Shown: positions 51,265 to 60,203, counted from the stretch's first letter. The stretch: DNA of 64,000 nt from Nitrospira_D sp019636945 (GCF_047338595.1 NZ_JBLFBO010000007.1:1-64000); one strand, 5' to 3'. A program made the numbers and translations. Notes: generated by a model not told the origin, from the letters alone.

Positions 51265-51840
51265 TTGGCGAGTAAACCTACAACAGGCAAGTCTTCAAGT
51301 CGGCGGCCGTCTCCCGCCGTCCTCAGAGGGATTCGTCTTTTTGCCACCGATGTGGACGGGGTCCTCACCGATGCCGGTATGTACTATTCCGAATCGGGTG
51401 ACGAATGGAAAAAGTTTAACACCCGAGATGGGATGGGGATCAAGCTGCTGCAGAGAGCCGGACTCATCACGGCCATCGTGACGCAGGAACGAACTCGGCT
51501 CGTGGCGAGGCGGGCGGAAAAACTCGCCATTCCAGAGCTTCACCAAGGCGTGATGGACAAGTTGTCGGTTATTCGAGACATGGCTGAGCGGTATGGGATC
51601 TCGCTCAGGCACATCGCGTACGTTGGAGATGATGTCAACGACCTTGAAGCGTTGAAGGCGGTGGGTTTTTCTGCGACCCCCGCAGACGGTCTGCCTCAAG
51701 TCCGAAAGGTCGTTGACTATATCTGTCGGTTGAAGGGGGGCGAGGGTGCGGTTAGAGAGCTTGTGGAAATGATTCTGTTGGCGCAGGGGCAGGTTGCAAG
51801 TTTCAAGTCCCACGTTTCAAGTTCAGGAAACCGTTCATAG
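51265..51840 (+). CDS. HAD phosphatase, KdsC-like (KDO-8-phosphate phosphatase type)
   Basis: 191 residues. The HAD nucleophile motif is ATDVDGVLTDAGMYY with Asp29 and Asp31. FNTRDGMGIKLLQRAG is typical of the C0-type (capless) KdsC/sialate phosphatase group, and IAYVGDDVNDLEALK is motif III. KdsC releases KDO from KDO-8-phosphate in LPS core synthesis. In this locus it could alternatively serve a nonulosonate or heptose phosphate intermediate. The TTG start leads with a basic non-conserved tail of about 20 residues. The last 15 codons fall in a TTCAAGT-word repeat, so the C-terminal end is probably repeat-derived. Confidence 0.83.
   Translation: MASKPTTGKSSSRRPSPAVLRGIRLFATDVDGVLTDAGMYYSESGDEWKKFNTRDGMGIKLLQRAGLITAIVTQERTRLVARRAEKLAIPELHQGVMDKLSVIRDMAERYGISLRHIAYVGDDVNDLEALKAVGFSATPADGLPQVRKVVDYICRLKGGEGAVRELVEMILLAQGQVASFKSHVSSSGNRS
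51796..51824 (+). repeat. TTTCAAGT-word repeat in the 3' codons of the kdsC-like gene
   Basis: AAGTTTCAAGTC and ACGTTTCAAGTTC are near-copies within 29 bases and encode the protein's last residues. A related CCTCAAACCT repeat lies 50 bases downstream. Confidence 0.45.
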
Positions 51841-51858
51841 GGTAGGAGATTATGCTGG

Positions 51859-53346
51859 ATGACTTCTCTTAAGCCTCAAACCTCAAACCTCAAGCTGTCC
51901 AACCATCTCTATCCGGTCATTATGGCCGGAGGCAGCGGGACCCGGTTTTGGCCCTTGAGCCGACATCTGTTTCCGAAGCAGCTGTTGCGGATCGGCGGTG
52001 AGCATACCTTGATCCAACAAACCATGCAGCGTGTGCTTGGCTGTGCTCCGGCAGCCAAAGTCTTGATTTCGACCAACGCGGCACAGGCCGATCTCATTCG
52101 TGTGCAACTGGCCGATTGGAAAGAGGATCTTGCTGATGGGTTTGTGCTGGAACCGGAAGGCCGGAATACGGCTCCCGCCATTGCCTTGGCTGCGCTGGAA
52201 GCGCAGCGGCGCGATCCTGAGGCGATGATGCTGGTTGTCCCTGCCGATCACGTGGTCACCGGTCAGCGAGATTTCGAAGCAGCGGTTCAACTGGCCTGTC
52301 AATTGGCAGCAGCGGGTTCCTTGGTGACCTTCGGAATTAAGCCGATTCGCCCGGAAACTGGTTATGGCTACATCAAGCCCAACAACAAGGTTGTGCTGGG
52401 GAAACGTGGGAGGTTGCGGGGCTTCTCGGTTCACAAATTTGTGGAAAAGCCTAACCTTGCCAAGGCGATGCAGTATCTCAAATCCGGCAACTACTATTGG
52501 AACAGCGGAATGTTCATCTGGCGGGCCGCGACGATTTTGGAAGAGATTCGTCGTCACCAGCCTGCCATAGCCAGAGCGATGGTTCGAATCCAAGAACTTC
52601 AGGTGAATCAGGCACCGAAGTCGGCCATTGAAGACCTCTATCGAGCCATCAAACCAGTCTCCATCGACAATGGTGTGATGGAACGTTCGCCGAAGGCGGC
52701 TGTGATTCCGGTGGCGTTCAAATGGTCGGATGTCGGGAGTTGGGGAAGTTTGGATGAAGTGGCCTCGAGCGATAAGGCCGGGAATGTGACGACGGGGCGA
52801 GTGGTCGACATAGAGAGTCGCCGTTCGATTGTCTATGCCGACAGGCGGGTTGTGGCGACGATTGGATTGCAGGATATGGTCGTAGTCGATACACCGGACG
52901 CGACCTTGGTCTGTCCGAAATCAAGGGCGCAGGATGTAAAAAAGGTCGTCGACATCCTGAAGCAACAAAAAGCGCCGGAGCATTTGGAACACTTGACCGT
53001 TCAGCGGCCATGGGGCTCCTACACCGTGTTGGAAGAGGGGCCGGGATTCAAAGTGAAACGGGTGACCGTCAACCCAGGCGGGCGCCTCTCACTTCAAATG
53101 CATCATCAACGGAGTGAACATTGGGTGGTGATTGCCGGTACCGCACGAGTGACCAGGGGAGAAGAAATTTTTGACTTGCGCGTTGGGCAGAGTACGGCCA
53201 TCCCGGTGAAGACACGGCATCGCCTGGAAAATCCAGGGCGTGAGACCGTGCATATCATCGAGGTGCAAAACGGCCCGTACCTTGGAGAAGATGATATCGT
53301 TCGCTTCAAGGATGATTACGGAAGGAGCGTGAAGCGTGAAGCGTGA
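51859..53346 (+). CDS. manC: Mannose-1-phosphate guanylyltransferase/mannose-6-phosphate isomerase
   Basis: A 495-residue bifunctional type II enzyme. The guanylyltransferase domain has YPVIMAGGSGTRFWPLSR and LFPKQLLRIGG, then PEGRNTAPAIALAAL, VVPADHVV and FVEKPNL. The C-terminal cupin isomerase has RPWGSYTVLEEGPGFKVKR and HHQRSEHWVVIAGTA, with metal-binding His/Glu. Together they turn fructose-6-phosphate-derived mannose phosphate into GDP-mannose. ATG 51859 starts a tail containing a CCTCAAACCT repeat; the conserved fold begins near residue 17. The stop codon lies inside a GCGTGAA tandem repeat. The phosphomannomutase follows. Confidence 0.94.
   Translation: MTSLKPQTSNLKLSNHLYPVIMAGGSGTRFWPLSRHLFPKQLLRIGGEHTLIQQTMQRVLGCAPAAKVLISTNAAQADLIRVQLADWKEDLADGFVLEPEGRNTAPAIALAALEAQRRDPEAMMLVVPADHVVTGQRDFEAAVQLACQLAAAGSLVTFGIKPIRPETGYGYIKPNNKVVLGKRGRLRGFSVHKFVEKPNLAKAMQYLKSGNYYWNSGMFIWRAATILEEIRRHQPAIARAMVRIQELQVNQAPKSAIEDLYRAIKPVSIDNGVMERSPKAAVIPVAFKWSDVGSWGSLDEVASSDKAGNVTTGRVVDIESRRSIVYADRRVVATIGLQDMVVVDTPDATLVCPKSRAQDVKKVVDILKQQKAPEHLEHLTVQRPWGSYTVLEEGPGFKVKRVTVNPGGRLSLQMHHQRSEHWVVIAGTARVTRGEEIFDLRVGQSTAIPVKTRHRLENPGRETVHIIEVQNGPYLGEDDIVRFKDDYGRSVKREA
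51874..51894 (+). repeat. CCTCAAA triplicate repeat in manC 5' codons
   Basis: CCTCAAA occurs twice and CCTCAAG once in direct tandem, encoding the non-conserved start of ManC. Confidence 0.55.
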
Positions 53347-53350
53347 AGCG
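53327..53350 (+). repeat. (GCGTGAA)3 tandem repeat across the manC stop
   Basis: Three perfect copies of GCGTGAA plus a GCG. The manC TGA stop (53344-53346) lies within the third copy. The downstream CGTTTCACG (53386-53394) is nearly complementary, so the two can pair in the transcript. Confidence 0.65.
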
Positions 53351-53387
53351 TCGATCGGGATGACCAAGACGGAGATTTCTTCCCGCG

Positions 53388-53415
53388 TTTCACGAATAAC
53401 GCTTTACGAATAACG
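53388..53415 (+). repeat. Two 14-mer repeats before manB
   Basis: TTTCACGAATAACG and CTTTACGAATAACG are consecutive 14-mers differing at two positions, ending six bases before the manB ATG. They fit the same intergenic repeat family as the GCGTGAA array. Confidence 0.6.
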
Positions 53416-53420
53416 AACCT

Positions 53421-54821
53421 ATGGGTCTATTTCGTGAGTATGATCTTCGAGGTATCGTCGGCACCGAGCTGACGGAGGAGTTGGCTGAGCGAGTGGGGCT
53501 TGCCTACGCCACCTATGCAAACAAACACGGAGTCAAGACGGTCAGCGTAGGTCGTGATGGCCGTCTCAGTTCTCCCGCGTTACATCAGGCGCTGCTCAGG
53601 GGGCTGTTAGCCGGCGGGATGGACGTGATCGATATCGGGATCTGCTCCTCTCCGTTGGTGTATTTCTCGTTATTTACCCTTCCGGTCGGCGGTGGCATCA
53701 TGATCACTGGCAGTCACAATGCGGCGGAGTACAATGGGTTTAAGATCTGTCTCGGGAAAACGGCGATTCATGGAGATGACATTCAAGAATTGCGGCGTGT
53801 GATGGAAGCGGGCGTCTTCGCGTCAGGGCATGGGCGACTCTCCGAGTATCCGATCATCCCTGACTATTTGGCGTACATCAAGAAAAGCTTTCCTCATGTC
53901 AAGGCTAAACAGTTGCATGTCGTGATTGATTGCGGGAACGGCGCTGCATCCCTTGTTGCCAAACAAGCGCTTGAATTGCTGGGGTGCAAGGTCACGGGAT
54001 TGTATTGCGACTTGGACGGGCGTTTCCCCAACCATCATCCGGATCCTACGGTGTTGGAGAACCTGTCTGACTTGATGCAAGCAGTGAAGGAGCATCGAGC
54101 TGATGTCGGAATCGGCTATGATGGAGATGCAGACCGAATCGGGGCAGTGGATGAGCAGGGGCAGGTGCTCTGGGGAGATCGTCTCCTGGTGGTGTACGCT
54201 CGAGATATTCTGGCCGAGAAGCCGGGGAGTACGATCATCTCGGAGGTTAAAGCGTCCCAATGCCTCTACGATGACGTTGCCAAGCGTGGTGGACGTGCTG
54301 TGATGTGGAAGACCGGACATTCCTTGATCAAAACAAAAATGAAAGAAGAGGCGGCAGTGTTGGCCGGGGAAATGTCCGGGCACATGTTTTTTGCAGATCG
54401 GTATTTCGGGTATGACGATGCTGTGTATGCGTCCTGTCGGCTCGTGGAAATCTTGGCAAAAGCTCAGCAGCCGCTGTCGGCGTTAGTGTCGGATTTGCCC
54501 CAGTCTGTCGTCACGCCTGAGATACGAGTGGATCTTCCAGATACCGCCAAGTTTGAGGTAGTCGAGCGGGTTCGCAAGAGGTTCACGGAATATCTGAAGA
54601 CCGAACAGGGCCTTGGCCCGAAGAAGCTGGCACTGAGAAATCTGATCACGATCGACGGAGTCCGTGCCATATTCGATGATGGATGGGGCCTTATCAGGGC
54701 GTCCAATACTCAACCGGCTTTAGTGCTGAGATTTGAAGCGACCTCTTCCGACCAACTCAATGCGATTCGAGCGCTGATTGAGGAAGAGCTGAGGGAGGCC
54801 AAACGAGCGCTCGCGTGCTAG
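53421..54821 (+). CDS. manB: Phosphomannomutase/phosphoglucomutase
   Basis: 466 residues of the alpha-D-phosphohexomutase superfamily, interconverting hexose 6- and 1-phosphates. The phosphoserine loop is ITGSHNAAEYNG with Ser98, the metal loop GYDGDADR has Asp234, 236 and 238, the sugar-binding loop is GEMSGHMFF, and the phosphate-binding loop is RASNTQPAL. Length and order match AlgC/ManB. It follows manC, providing mannose-1-phosphate for GDP-mannose. It could equally supply glucose-1-phosphate for RfbA. Its stop overlaps the DUF3108 gene's GTG. Confidence 0.93.
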   Translation: MGLFREYDLRGIVGTELTEELAERVGLAYATYANKHGVKTVSVGRDGRLSSPALHQALLRGLLAGGMDVIDIGICSSPLVYFSLFTLPVGGGIMITGSHNAAEYNGFKICLGKTAIHGDDIQELRRVMEAGVFASGHGRLSEYPIIPDYLAYIKKSFPHVKAKQLHVVIDCGNGAASLVAKQALELLGCKVTGLYCDLDGRFPNHHPDPTVLENLSDLMQAVKEHRADVGIGYDGDADRIGAVDEQGQVLWGDRLLVVYARDILAEKPGSTIISEVKASQCLYDDVAKRGGRAVMWKTGHSLIKTKMKEEAAVLAGEMSGHMFFADRYFGYDDAVYASCRLVEILAKAQQPLSALVSDLPQSVVTPEIRVDLPDTAKFEVVERVRKRFTEYLKTEQGLGPKKLALRNLITIDGVRAIFDDGWGLIRASNTQPALVLRFEATSSDQLNAIRALIEEELREAKRALAC

Positions 54822-55654
54822 CATCCGTCGCCACGTGGATTGGTCTTGCTCGCCTCCGTGCCAGCATCGGTCGTCCTGCCGCCATAGGGACTGTTGCGTT
54901 GACCCTCCTGGTTCCCCTTGGAACAAACACCGCTGAAGGAGTGGGCGAAATAACCCGTCCCTTCACGGTCGGAGAACGGCTGACCTACGAAGTGTCCTGG
55001 CTCAACCTGACTGCTGCCATCGCCGTGATGGAAGTGGCTCCTACGGAGGAGAGAGGAGGGACCGCTTCCCTCGCCAGGCTGATCGGGACGGCGCAGTCTA
55101 CACCGATCATCACGAAGTTCTTTCCGGTTGATAATCGAGTGGAGTCGGAATTGGATCTAGAGACGCTCACGCCGGAACATCTGACCTTTCGGCGGCGCGA
55201 AGGAAAAAAGAAAGAGGATATCGAATACACGTTCCACCAGAAGGAAGGGACGGTCACTGCCGTGAGAGGAGGGATGACCGAGTCCGTATCCATTCCAGCC
55301 GGGACCCACGACATCATATCCTGCCTGTACTACACCCGCGCGGTCTTGCCACCCAAGCCGGGAGCCTCACTCAAGATGAATGTGTATCATGATAAGAAAA
55401 ACCGCCCAGTGGAAGTCCGAGTCGAAGGAATCGAGACTTTGGAAGGAGGCTGGGGGAAAGCGGAGACGGTCCGAGTGCGGGTGATCATGCCGTTCCATGG
55501 TCTTTTCATGAATAAAGGGGATATTCATGTCTGGGTCACCAATGATGAGCGAAAGACCCCAGTCCGCATGAAAGCGAAAGTCGTACTTGGTGCCATTGTC
55601 GCTGACCTCGTTGATGGTTGGTCGGGAGTCAGTAGTGTGAAGCCGGGGTTTTGA
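54815..55654 (+). CDS. DUF3108 domain-containing exported protein
   Basis: 279 residues. A hydrophobic segment at about 22-38 (AIGTVALTLLVPLG) followed by Ala/Glu-rich residues looks like a signal peptide or anchor, giving periplasmic location. The rest matches the DUF3108 pattern: PFTVGERLTYEVSWLNLTA, the central YTFHQKEGTVTA, DIISCLYYTRAV and WVTNDERKTPVRMKAKVVLG. Members are beta-rich and of unknown function, often near cell-envelope genes. The GTG start overlaps manB by seven bases. Confidence 0.82.
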   Translation: MLASVATWIGLARLRASIGRPAAIGTVALTLLVPLGTNTAEGVGEITRPFTVGERLTYEVSWLNLTAAIAVMEVAPTEERGGTASLARLIGTAQSTPIITKFFPVDNRVESELDLETLTPEHLTFRRREGKKKEDIEYTFHQKEGTVTAVRGGMTESVSIPAGTHDIISCLYYTRAVLPPKPGASLKMNVYHDKKNRPVEVRVEGIETLEGGWGKAETVRVRVIMPFHGLFMNKGDIHVWVTNDERKTPVRMKAKVVLGAIVADLVDGWSGVSSVKPGF

Positions 55655-55704
55655 ACAGGAGGTTGTTGTCCACGCAGGATAAACCCGTTATACTGAGCCG
55701 CAGC

Positions 55705-56709
55705 ATGAGACAATTTCCCACCACATTAAGCCAGTTTATCATTCGGAGTCAGGCGTCCTATCCGGGTGCAACTGGAGAGTTTTCCAGTTTGTTGACCCAA
55801 ATTGGCCTGGTCGGCAAGCTCATCTCCCACGATCTTCGGCGTGCAGGGTTGATCAATATTCTCGGGACGACCGGGGAGACCAATGTCCAGGGAGAGACCG
55901 TTAAGAAGCTGGATGCCATCGCGAACGATGACTTTGTCAGAGTTTTTCAAGCCAGCGAGCATGTTTGTGCCCTGGCTTCGGAAGAAATGGAAAAGCCGAT
56001 CTTGCTGCCGAATAATTGGCCAAATGGCAAGTACATGCTGCTCTTCGATCCGCTGGACGGCTCATCCAATACGGACAATAACATGCCGCTCGGGGCCATT
56101 TTTTCCGTGCTCAAGTATGGGCGAACGGATCGATTGCCGACAGAAGCGGATTTGATCCGCCGAGGGACCGAACAAGTCGCGGCCGGGTATCTCCTGTATG
56201 GATCGAGCACGATGTTGGTGTACACCGTCGGGCAAGGCGTCTATGGGTTCACGCTTGATCCTGACATCGGAGAGTATTTGTTATCGCACGAGCGGATGAG
56301 GATTCCTGAAAAAGGCAAGGTCTATGCCGCCAATGAAGGGAATTATAATAAGTGGTCTGATGGAATAAGGAAGTACTTCGATTCGCTTAAGGTCACTGAT
56401 AAGGCGACGGGGCGCCCCTATAGTGCGAGGTATTCCGGCTGCCTGGTGGCTGATGTGCATCGATTGTTGCTTGGAGGAGGTATCTATCTCTATCCAGGGG
56501 AAGTCGACAAGCCGGAAGGAAAGCTGCGGCTGCTGTATGAAGCAAACCCGTTGGCGTTTGTGATTGAGCAAGCTGGAGGAAAGGCCTCAACGGGCACGAC
56601 GAAAATTCTAGATGTGGAAGCCAGGAAGTTACATCAGCGTGTACCGTTGATTATCGGGAGTCCTCTCGATGTCGAGCAGGCTGAGGCGTACATTCAAGGG
56701 ACAGCATAG
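55705..56709 (+). CDS. fbp: Fructose-1,6-bisphosphatase class I
   Basis: 334 residues. The metal and substrate motif DPLDGSSNTDNNMPLGAIF follows ASEEMEKP. ILGTTGETNVQGETVKKLD, ARYSGCLVADVHRLLLGGG and YEANPLAFVIEQAGGKAS are class I FBPase hallmarks. It makes fructose-6-phosphate in gluconeogenesis, the entry point to mannose and rhamnose precursors. ATG 55705 begins the conserved TLSQFI region; a TTG at 55651 would add 18 residues. The class I aldolase follows 42 bases later. Confidence 0.95.
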   Translation: MRQFPTTLSQFIIRSQASYPGATGEFSSLLTQIGLVGKLISHDLRRAGLINILGTTGETNVQGETVKKLDAIANDDFVRVFQASEHVCALASEEMEKPILLPNNWPNGKYMLLFDPLDGSSNTDNNMPLGAIFSVLKYGRTDRLPTEADLIRRGTEQVAAGYLLYGSSTMLVYTVGQGVYGFTLDPDIGEYLLSHERMRIPEKGKVYAANEGNYNKWSDGIRKYFDSLKVTDKATGRPYSARYSGCLVADVHRLLLGGGIYLYPGEVDKPEGKLRLLYEANPLAFVIEQAGGKASTGTTKILDVEARKLHQRVPLIIGSPLDVEQAEAYIQGTA

Positions 56710-56751
56710 CCACGCATCGTGTTGACATGTGGGAGTAGTCTGGAGGGAATT

Positions 56752-57675
56752 ATGGGAGATCGGGTGCAAGAGATTCTCAGTTGGTATGGTAGCGACAATG
56801 CCGGGACGAAGACGAATATTGCCCGCATGCTGCGTTCCGGGAAATTGGCTGGGACCGGCAAGTTGGTCATTCTCCCGGTTGATCAGGGATTCGAGCATGG
56901 TCCGGCTCGGAGTTTTGCGCCGAATCCATCCGGGTACAACCCACACTATCACTTTCAACTCGCCATTGATGCCGGCTGCAATGCTTATGCGGCACCGCTC
57001 GGGTTTTTAGAAGCAGGAGCCAGTGAGTTTGCGGGGCAGATTCCTCTCATTCTCAAGCTCAATAATCATGATGTCTTGCATGATGACAAGGATCCGTTGC
57101 CGTCAGTCACAGGTAGTGTGAACGATGCCTTGCGATTAGGGTGTTCGGCTGTCGGGTTCACGATTTATCCTGGGTCCGCCCATTGCAACGCGATGTATGA
57201 ACAGCTACAGGCCATTGCTGAGGAGGCAAAGGCCTGTGGGCTGGCAGTCGTGGTGTGGTCCTATCCTCGAGGATCTGCTCTGAGTAAGGAAGGTGAGACC
57301 GCGATGGATGTCGTGGCCTATGCGGCACAGATCGCGGCACAATTGGGCGCACACATTATTAAGGTGAAGTTGCCGACCGCGCACTTGGAACAGGCTGCCG
57401 CAAAGAAAGTGTACGAGTCCACGCAGATTTCGATTAAGACGTTGGCAGAACGAGTCAAACATGTGGTCCAGAGTTCATTCGACGGACGGCGGATCGTCAT
57501 CTTCTCCGGTGGAGCGAAGAGCGAAGATAAGAATGTGTTTGAGGAAGCTCGTGGGATTCGGGATGGGGGAGGGTTTGGCAGCATTATCGGACGGAATTCC
57601 TTCCAGAGACCGAAGGCGGAGGCCACCAAGTTTCTCCAGACGATCATGGGGATTTACAGCGGCGCGATTCAGTGA
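56752..57675 (+). CDS. fbaB: Class I fructose-bisphosphate aldolase (FbaB/DhnA type)
   Basis: 307 residues. VILPVDQGFEHGPARSFAP is the family opening. VGFTIYPGSAHCNAMY, VVVWSYPRGSAL, HIIKVKLPTAHLEQ (with the likely Schiff-base Lys) and VIFSGGAKSEDKNVFEE follow DhnA-type order. It condenses triose phosphates to fructose-1,6-bisphosphate. ATG 56752 follows GGAGG by five bases. Placed after fbp, it forms a two-gene gluconeogenic unit feeding hexose phosphates towards the glycan genes. Confidence 0.94.
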   Translation: MGDRVQEILSWYGSDNAGTKTNIARMLRSGKLAGTGKLVILPVDQGFEHGPARSFAPNPSGYNPHYHFQLAIDAGCNAYAAPLGFLEAGASEFAGQIPLILKLNNHDVLHDDKDPLPSVTGSVNDALRLGCSAVGFTIYPGSAHCNAMYEQLQAIAEEAKACGLAVVVWSYPRGSALSKEGETAMDVVAYAAQIAAQLGAHIIKVKLPTAHLEQAAAKKVYESTQISIKTLAERVKHVVQSSFDGRRIVIFSGGAKSEDKNVFEEARGIRDGGGFGSIIGRNSFQRPKAEATKFLQTIMGIYSGAIQ

Positions 57676-57703
57676 GCGCTCCTACGGTCATGGATAAAAG
57701 CGA

Positions 57704-59269
57704 ATGCATACTATGAATCAATTCGAGTCGAGTCCGAAGCCCCCACAAGGGAAGAAAAACTGGGTTGTCACAGCGGCTTTGCTGACGGCTGGAATAATCA
57801 TCGGATTTGTCGTGGCCTCGGACCTTGGGTGGTTGTCGAATGGCCATGCTGTGCCAGATGCATCGTCTGTTGCACCACCGTCGCCTCCTCCTGTCGTCAG
57901 ACCAGTCTCGACGGCTCCGCAGCCCATCCTGGGCGGGGGCAACCAAACATTCGTCGATATTGCGAGGTCGGTGAAGCCGGCGGTGGTGAATATCTATGCG
58001 ACCAAGAGCGGCCGTGGGGAAGGTTCAGGCGCGACCCCGTTCGACGATCCGCTGTTTCGAAAGTTTTTTGGTGACGAGTTTTTTCGAAAGTTCGAACATC
58101 CCAAGGAAAAGAAAGAACGAGGATTGGGGTCGGGCGTGATTGTGGAATCGAGTGGGTTGATCATTACTAATAATCATGTCGTCGGCAAGGCGGATGAGAT
58201 CCGCGTGACCTTGTCGGACAAGCGTGAGTTCAAAGCGAAGTTGATCGGCACCGACCCCAAGACGGATGTGGCGGTCGTGAAGATCGAAGCTACGGGGCTT
58301 CCGAGCGTGCCATGGGCCGATTCGGATAAGTTGGAAGTGGGAGAGTTTGTCCTGGCTGTCGGTAATCCGTTCGGACTGACGCAGACTGTCACCCTGGGGA
58401 TAGTCAGTGCACTCGGGCGAGCAGCCGGTATTGCTGAGTATGAAGATTTTATCCAAACCGATGCTGCCATTAATCCAGGCAATTCCGGGGGAGCCTTGGT
58501 TAATGTCCGGGGTGAACTGGTAGGGATCAACACCGCGATATTCAGTCAGAGCGGTGGCAATATGGGGATCGGATTTGCCGTGCCGAGCAATATGGCGCAA
58601 TCGATTATGGGGCAACTGGTCCAGACTGGAAAAGTCGTGCGTGGGTGGCTGGGAGTTTCGATTCAGGAATTGACGCCGGAATTGGCGTCACAGTTTGGCA
58701 TCACTGAAACAAAGGGTGTGCTCGTCAGCGATGTCATGGATGATAGCCCGGCCAAGAAGGCCGGCTTCGAGCGAGCCGATGTGATCGTTGAGTATGACGG
58801 GAAACCGATGGATTCTCCGACGCATCTGCGTAATGCCGTGGCACAGACGCCGGTTGGGAAAAAGGTGGTCGTCAAGATTATCAGGGACAAGAAGGCCAAG
58901 ACCATCGATCTCACCATTGTCGAGCAACCCAAGTCGATGACGCAAAGCGGTGAGGAAGACGGGGGGGACTCAGCGACGCCGATCGGGATCTTGTCCAGTC
59001 TTGATGTGCGTGACCTGAACGAAGAGTTGACAAGTCGCTATGGATTGAAGTCCGGCGAGCGCGGTGTCGTGATCGTACGGGTCAAGGTCGGTAGTACTGC
59101 TGAGGAGATGGGGGTTCGTGAAGGTGATATCGTGCTCGAGGTCAATCGCCAAGCAGTCACCTCGGTAAAAGTATTTGAGCGGATTGCCAACAAGCTGCCG
59201 AAGGATCAGGCGGTGTTGCTTTTGCTCAAACGGCAGGGACGGACGATTTATCTGACGCTTCGTCCATGA
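57704..59269 (+). CDS. htrA: Do/HtrA-family periplasmic serine protease
   Basis: 521 residues. An N-terminal helix (WVVTAALLTAGIIIGFVV, 20-37) anchors or secretes it, and a Pro-rich linker follows. The trypsin-like domain has His158 (ITNNHVVG), Asp188 (KTDVAVVKI) and Ser261 (NPGNSGGAL), a complete triad. Two PDZ domains follow (GWLGVSIQELTPELA and, near 425, GILSSLDVRDLNEEL). HtrA proteases degrade or refold envelope proteins under stress. ATG 57713 is an alternative start. It is the last of a co-oriented run before ispD. Confidence 0.95.
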   Translation: MHTMNQFESSPKPPQGKKNWVVTAALLTAGIIIGFVVASDLGWLSNGHAVPDASSVAPPSPPPVVRPVSTAPQPILGGGNQTFVDIARSVKPAVVNIYATKSGRGEGSGATPFDDPLFRKFFGDEFFRKFEHPKEKKERGLGSGVIVESSGLIITNNHVVGKADEIRVTLSDKREFKAKLIGTDPKTDVAVVKIEATGLPSVPWADSDKLEVGEFVLAVGNPFGLTQTVTLGIVSALGRAAGIAEYEDFIQTDAAINPGNSGGALVNVRGELVGINTAIFSQSGGNMGIGFAVPSNMAQSIMGQLVQTGKVVRGWLGVSIQELTPELASQFGITETKGVLVSDVMDDSPAKKAGFERADVIVEYDGKPMDSPTHLRNAVAQTPVGKKVVVKIIRDKKAKTIDLTIVEQPKSMTQSGEEDGGDSATPIGILSSLDVRDLNEELTSRYGLKSGERGVVIVRVKVGSTAEEMGVREGDIVLEVNRQAVTSVKVFERIANKLPKDQAVLLLLKRQGRTIYLTLRP

Positions 59270-59273
59270 GGCA

Positions 59274-59343
59274 GTTGGAAAGTGGAAAGGTTAGAAGGTT
59301 AAACAGTTCCTATCTGGACTTTCCACCTTGTGAATTTTCTAAC
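59274..59343. repeat. Imperfect inverted repeat between htrA and ispD
   Basis: GGAAAGTGGAAAGG and related words (59274-59304) face GGACTTTCCACCTTG and TTTTCTAAC (59316-59343). The words GTTAAACAGTT and GGAAAGT recur after ispD, so this is one member of a dispersed repeat family and could fold as a hairpin. Confidence 0.5.
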
Positions 59344-59407
59344 AGGTCGCCGATAGTGATCATCGAGTTGTCCGCAATGAAGAGAATCATCCGTTGAGCC
59401 TCGTTTT

Positions 59408-60118
59408 GTGAATACTTGTACTGTGGCCGTCGTCCCTGCCGCAGGACGAGGTCTTCGCATGGGTGGCGCCGTTCCCAAGCAGTTTTTGGCGTTGGGCGGT
59501 GAGCCGTTGGTCGTGCACTCGCTTCGAGTTCTTCAGCGCTCTCCCGTCATCGACCAGATCATCTTGGCTGTGCCGCAGGCTGATCTCGATTATTGCCTCA
59601 ATGATCTCGCTGTCCGATTTGGATTTTCAAAAATCAGACGGGTAGTGGCAGGAGGAAGCGAACGCCAGGATTCAGTTCGGCATGCCCTGGAACATGTGCC
59701 GGAGGAGGCACAGATTGTTGTCGTGCACGATGCGGTACGTCCGTTTCTGACGGAGCAGATGGTGGCTGATGTGGTTGAGGCTGCAGGCCGAGAGGGTGGG
59801 GCGATCATCGCGCTGCCGATGCGTGATACCGTCAAGCAGGTTGGAACGGACCATCGGATCGAACGAACCGTTGATCGGCAACCGCTTTGGCTGGCTCAAA
59901 CACCACAGGCGTTTCGACGGGAGCCATTGTTGAACGTCCATCGCAAAGCTCATGCGGAAGGAGTGCATGCAACCGATGACGCATTTTTATTCGAGTGGGC
60001 TGGGCATTCGGTCGTGGTGGTGGAAGGGAGCGGGGAGAATATCAAGGTGACAAGGCCTGAAGACATGGTGATTGGCGAGGCGATTTTGGCGTCGAGGAAA
60101 GCAAACACAAATGCGTGA
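59408..60118 (+). CDS. ispD: 2-C-methyl-D-erythritol 4-phosphate cytidylyltransferase
   Basis: 236 residues, third step of the MEP isoprenoid pathway (CTP plus MEP to CDP-ME). VAVVPAAGRGLRMG with PKQFLALGGEPLVVHSLR is the IspD signature. GGSERQDSVRHAL, VVHDAVRPFLT and QTPQAFRREPLL are further hallmarks, and TDDAFLFEWAGHSV closes the domain. GTG 59408 is the likely start. ispF follows, as in many bacteria. The pathway ultimately makes undecaprenyl phosphate, the lipid carrier for this locus. Confidence 0.95.
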   Translation: MNTCTVAVVPAAGRGLRMGGAVPKQFLALGGEPLVVHSLRVLQRSPVIDQIILAVPQADLDYCLNDLAVRFGFSKIRRVVAGGSERQDSVRHALEHVPEEAQIVVVHDAVRPFLTEQMVADVVEAAGREGGAIIALPMRDTVKQVGTDHRIERTVDRQPLWLAQTPQAFRREPLLNVHRKAHAEGVHATDDAFLFEWAGHSVVVVEGSGENIKVTRPEDMVIGEAILASRKANTNA

Positions 60119-60203
60119 AAGTTAACAGGTGGAAAGTGCTTTGGGAATGCATTTGTATGAATTCCAACTTTACAACGTCTCCCTTTCGAACTTTTTAACT
60201 GTT
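60117..60203. repeat. Imperfect inverted repeat between ispD and ispF
   Basis: GAAAGTTAACAGGTGGAAAGT just after the ispD stop faces CCAACTTTAC and CTTTTTAACTGTTG (60164-60203). It shares words with the repeat after htrA and could form a hairpin within the ispD-ispF transcript. Confidence 0.5.

Noticed and set aside
51883..52593. 236-codon minus-strand open frame opposite manC
   Set aside because: A shadow of manC; no recognisable domain and no ribosome site.
53327..53415. Possible CRISPR-like array at the manC/manB junction
   Set aside because: Repeat units are 7 and 14 bases with no unique spacers of CRISPR size and no cas genes.
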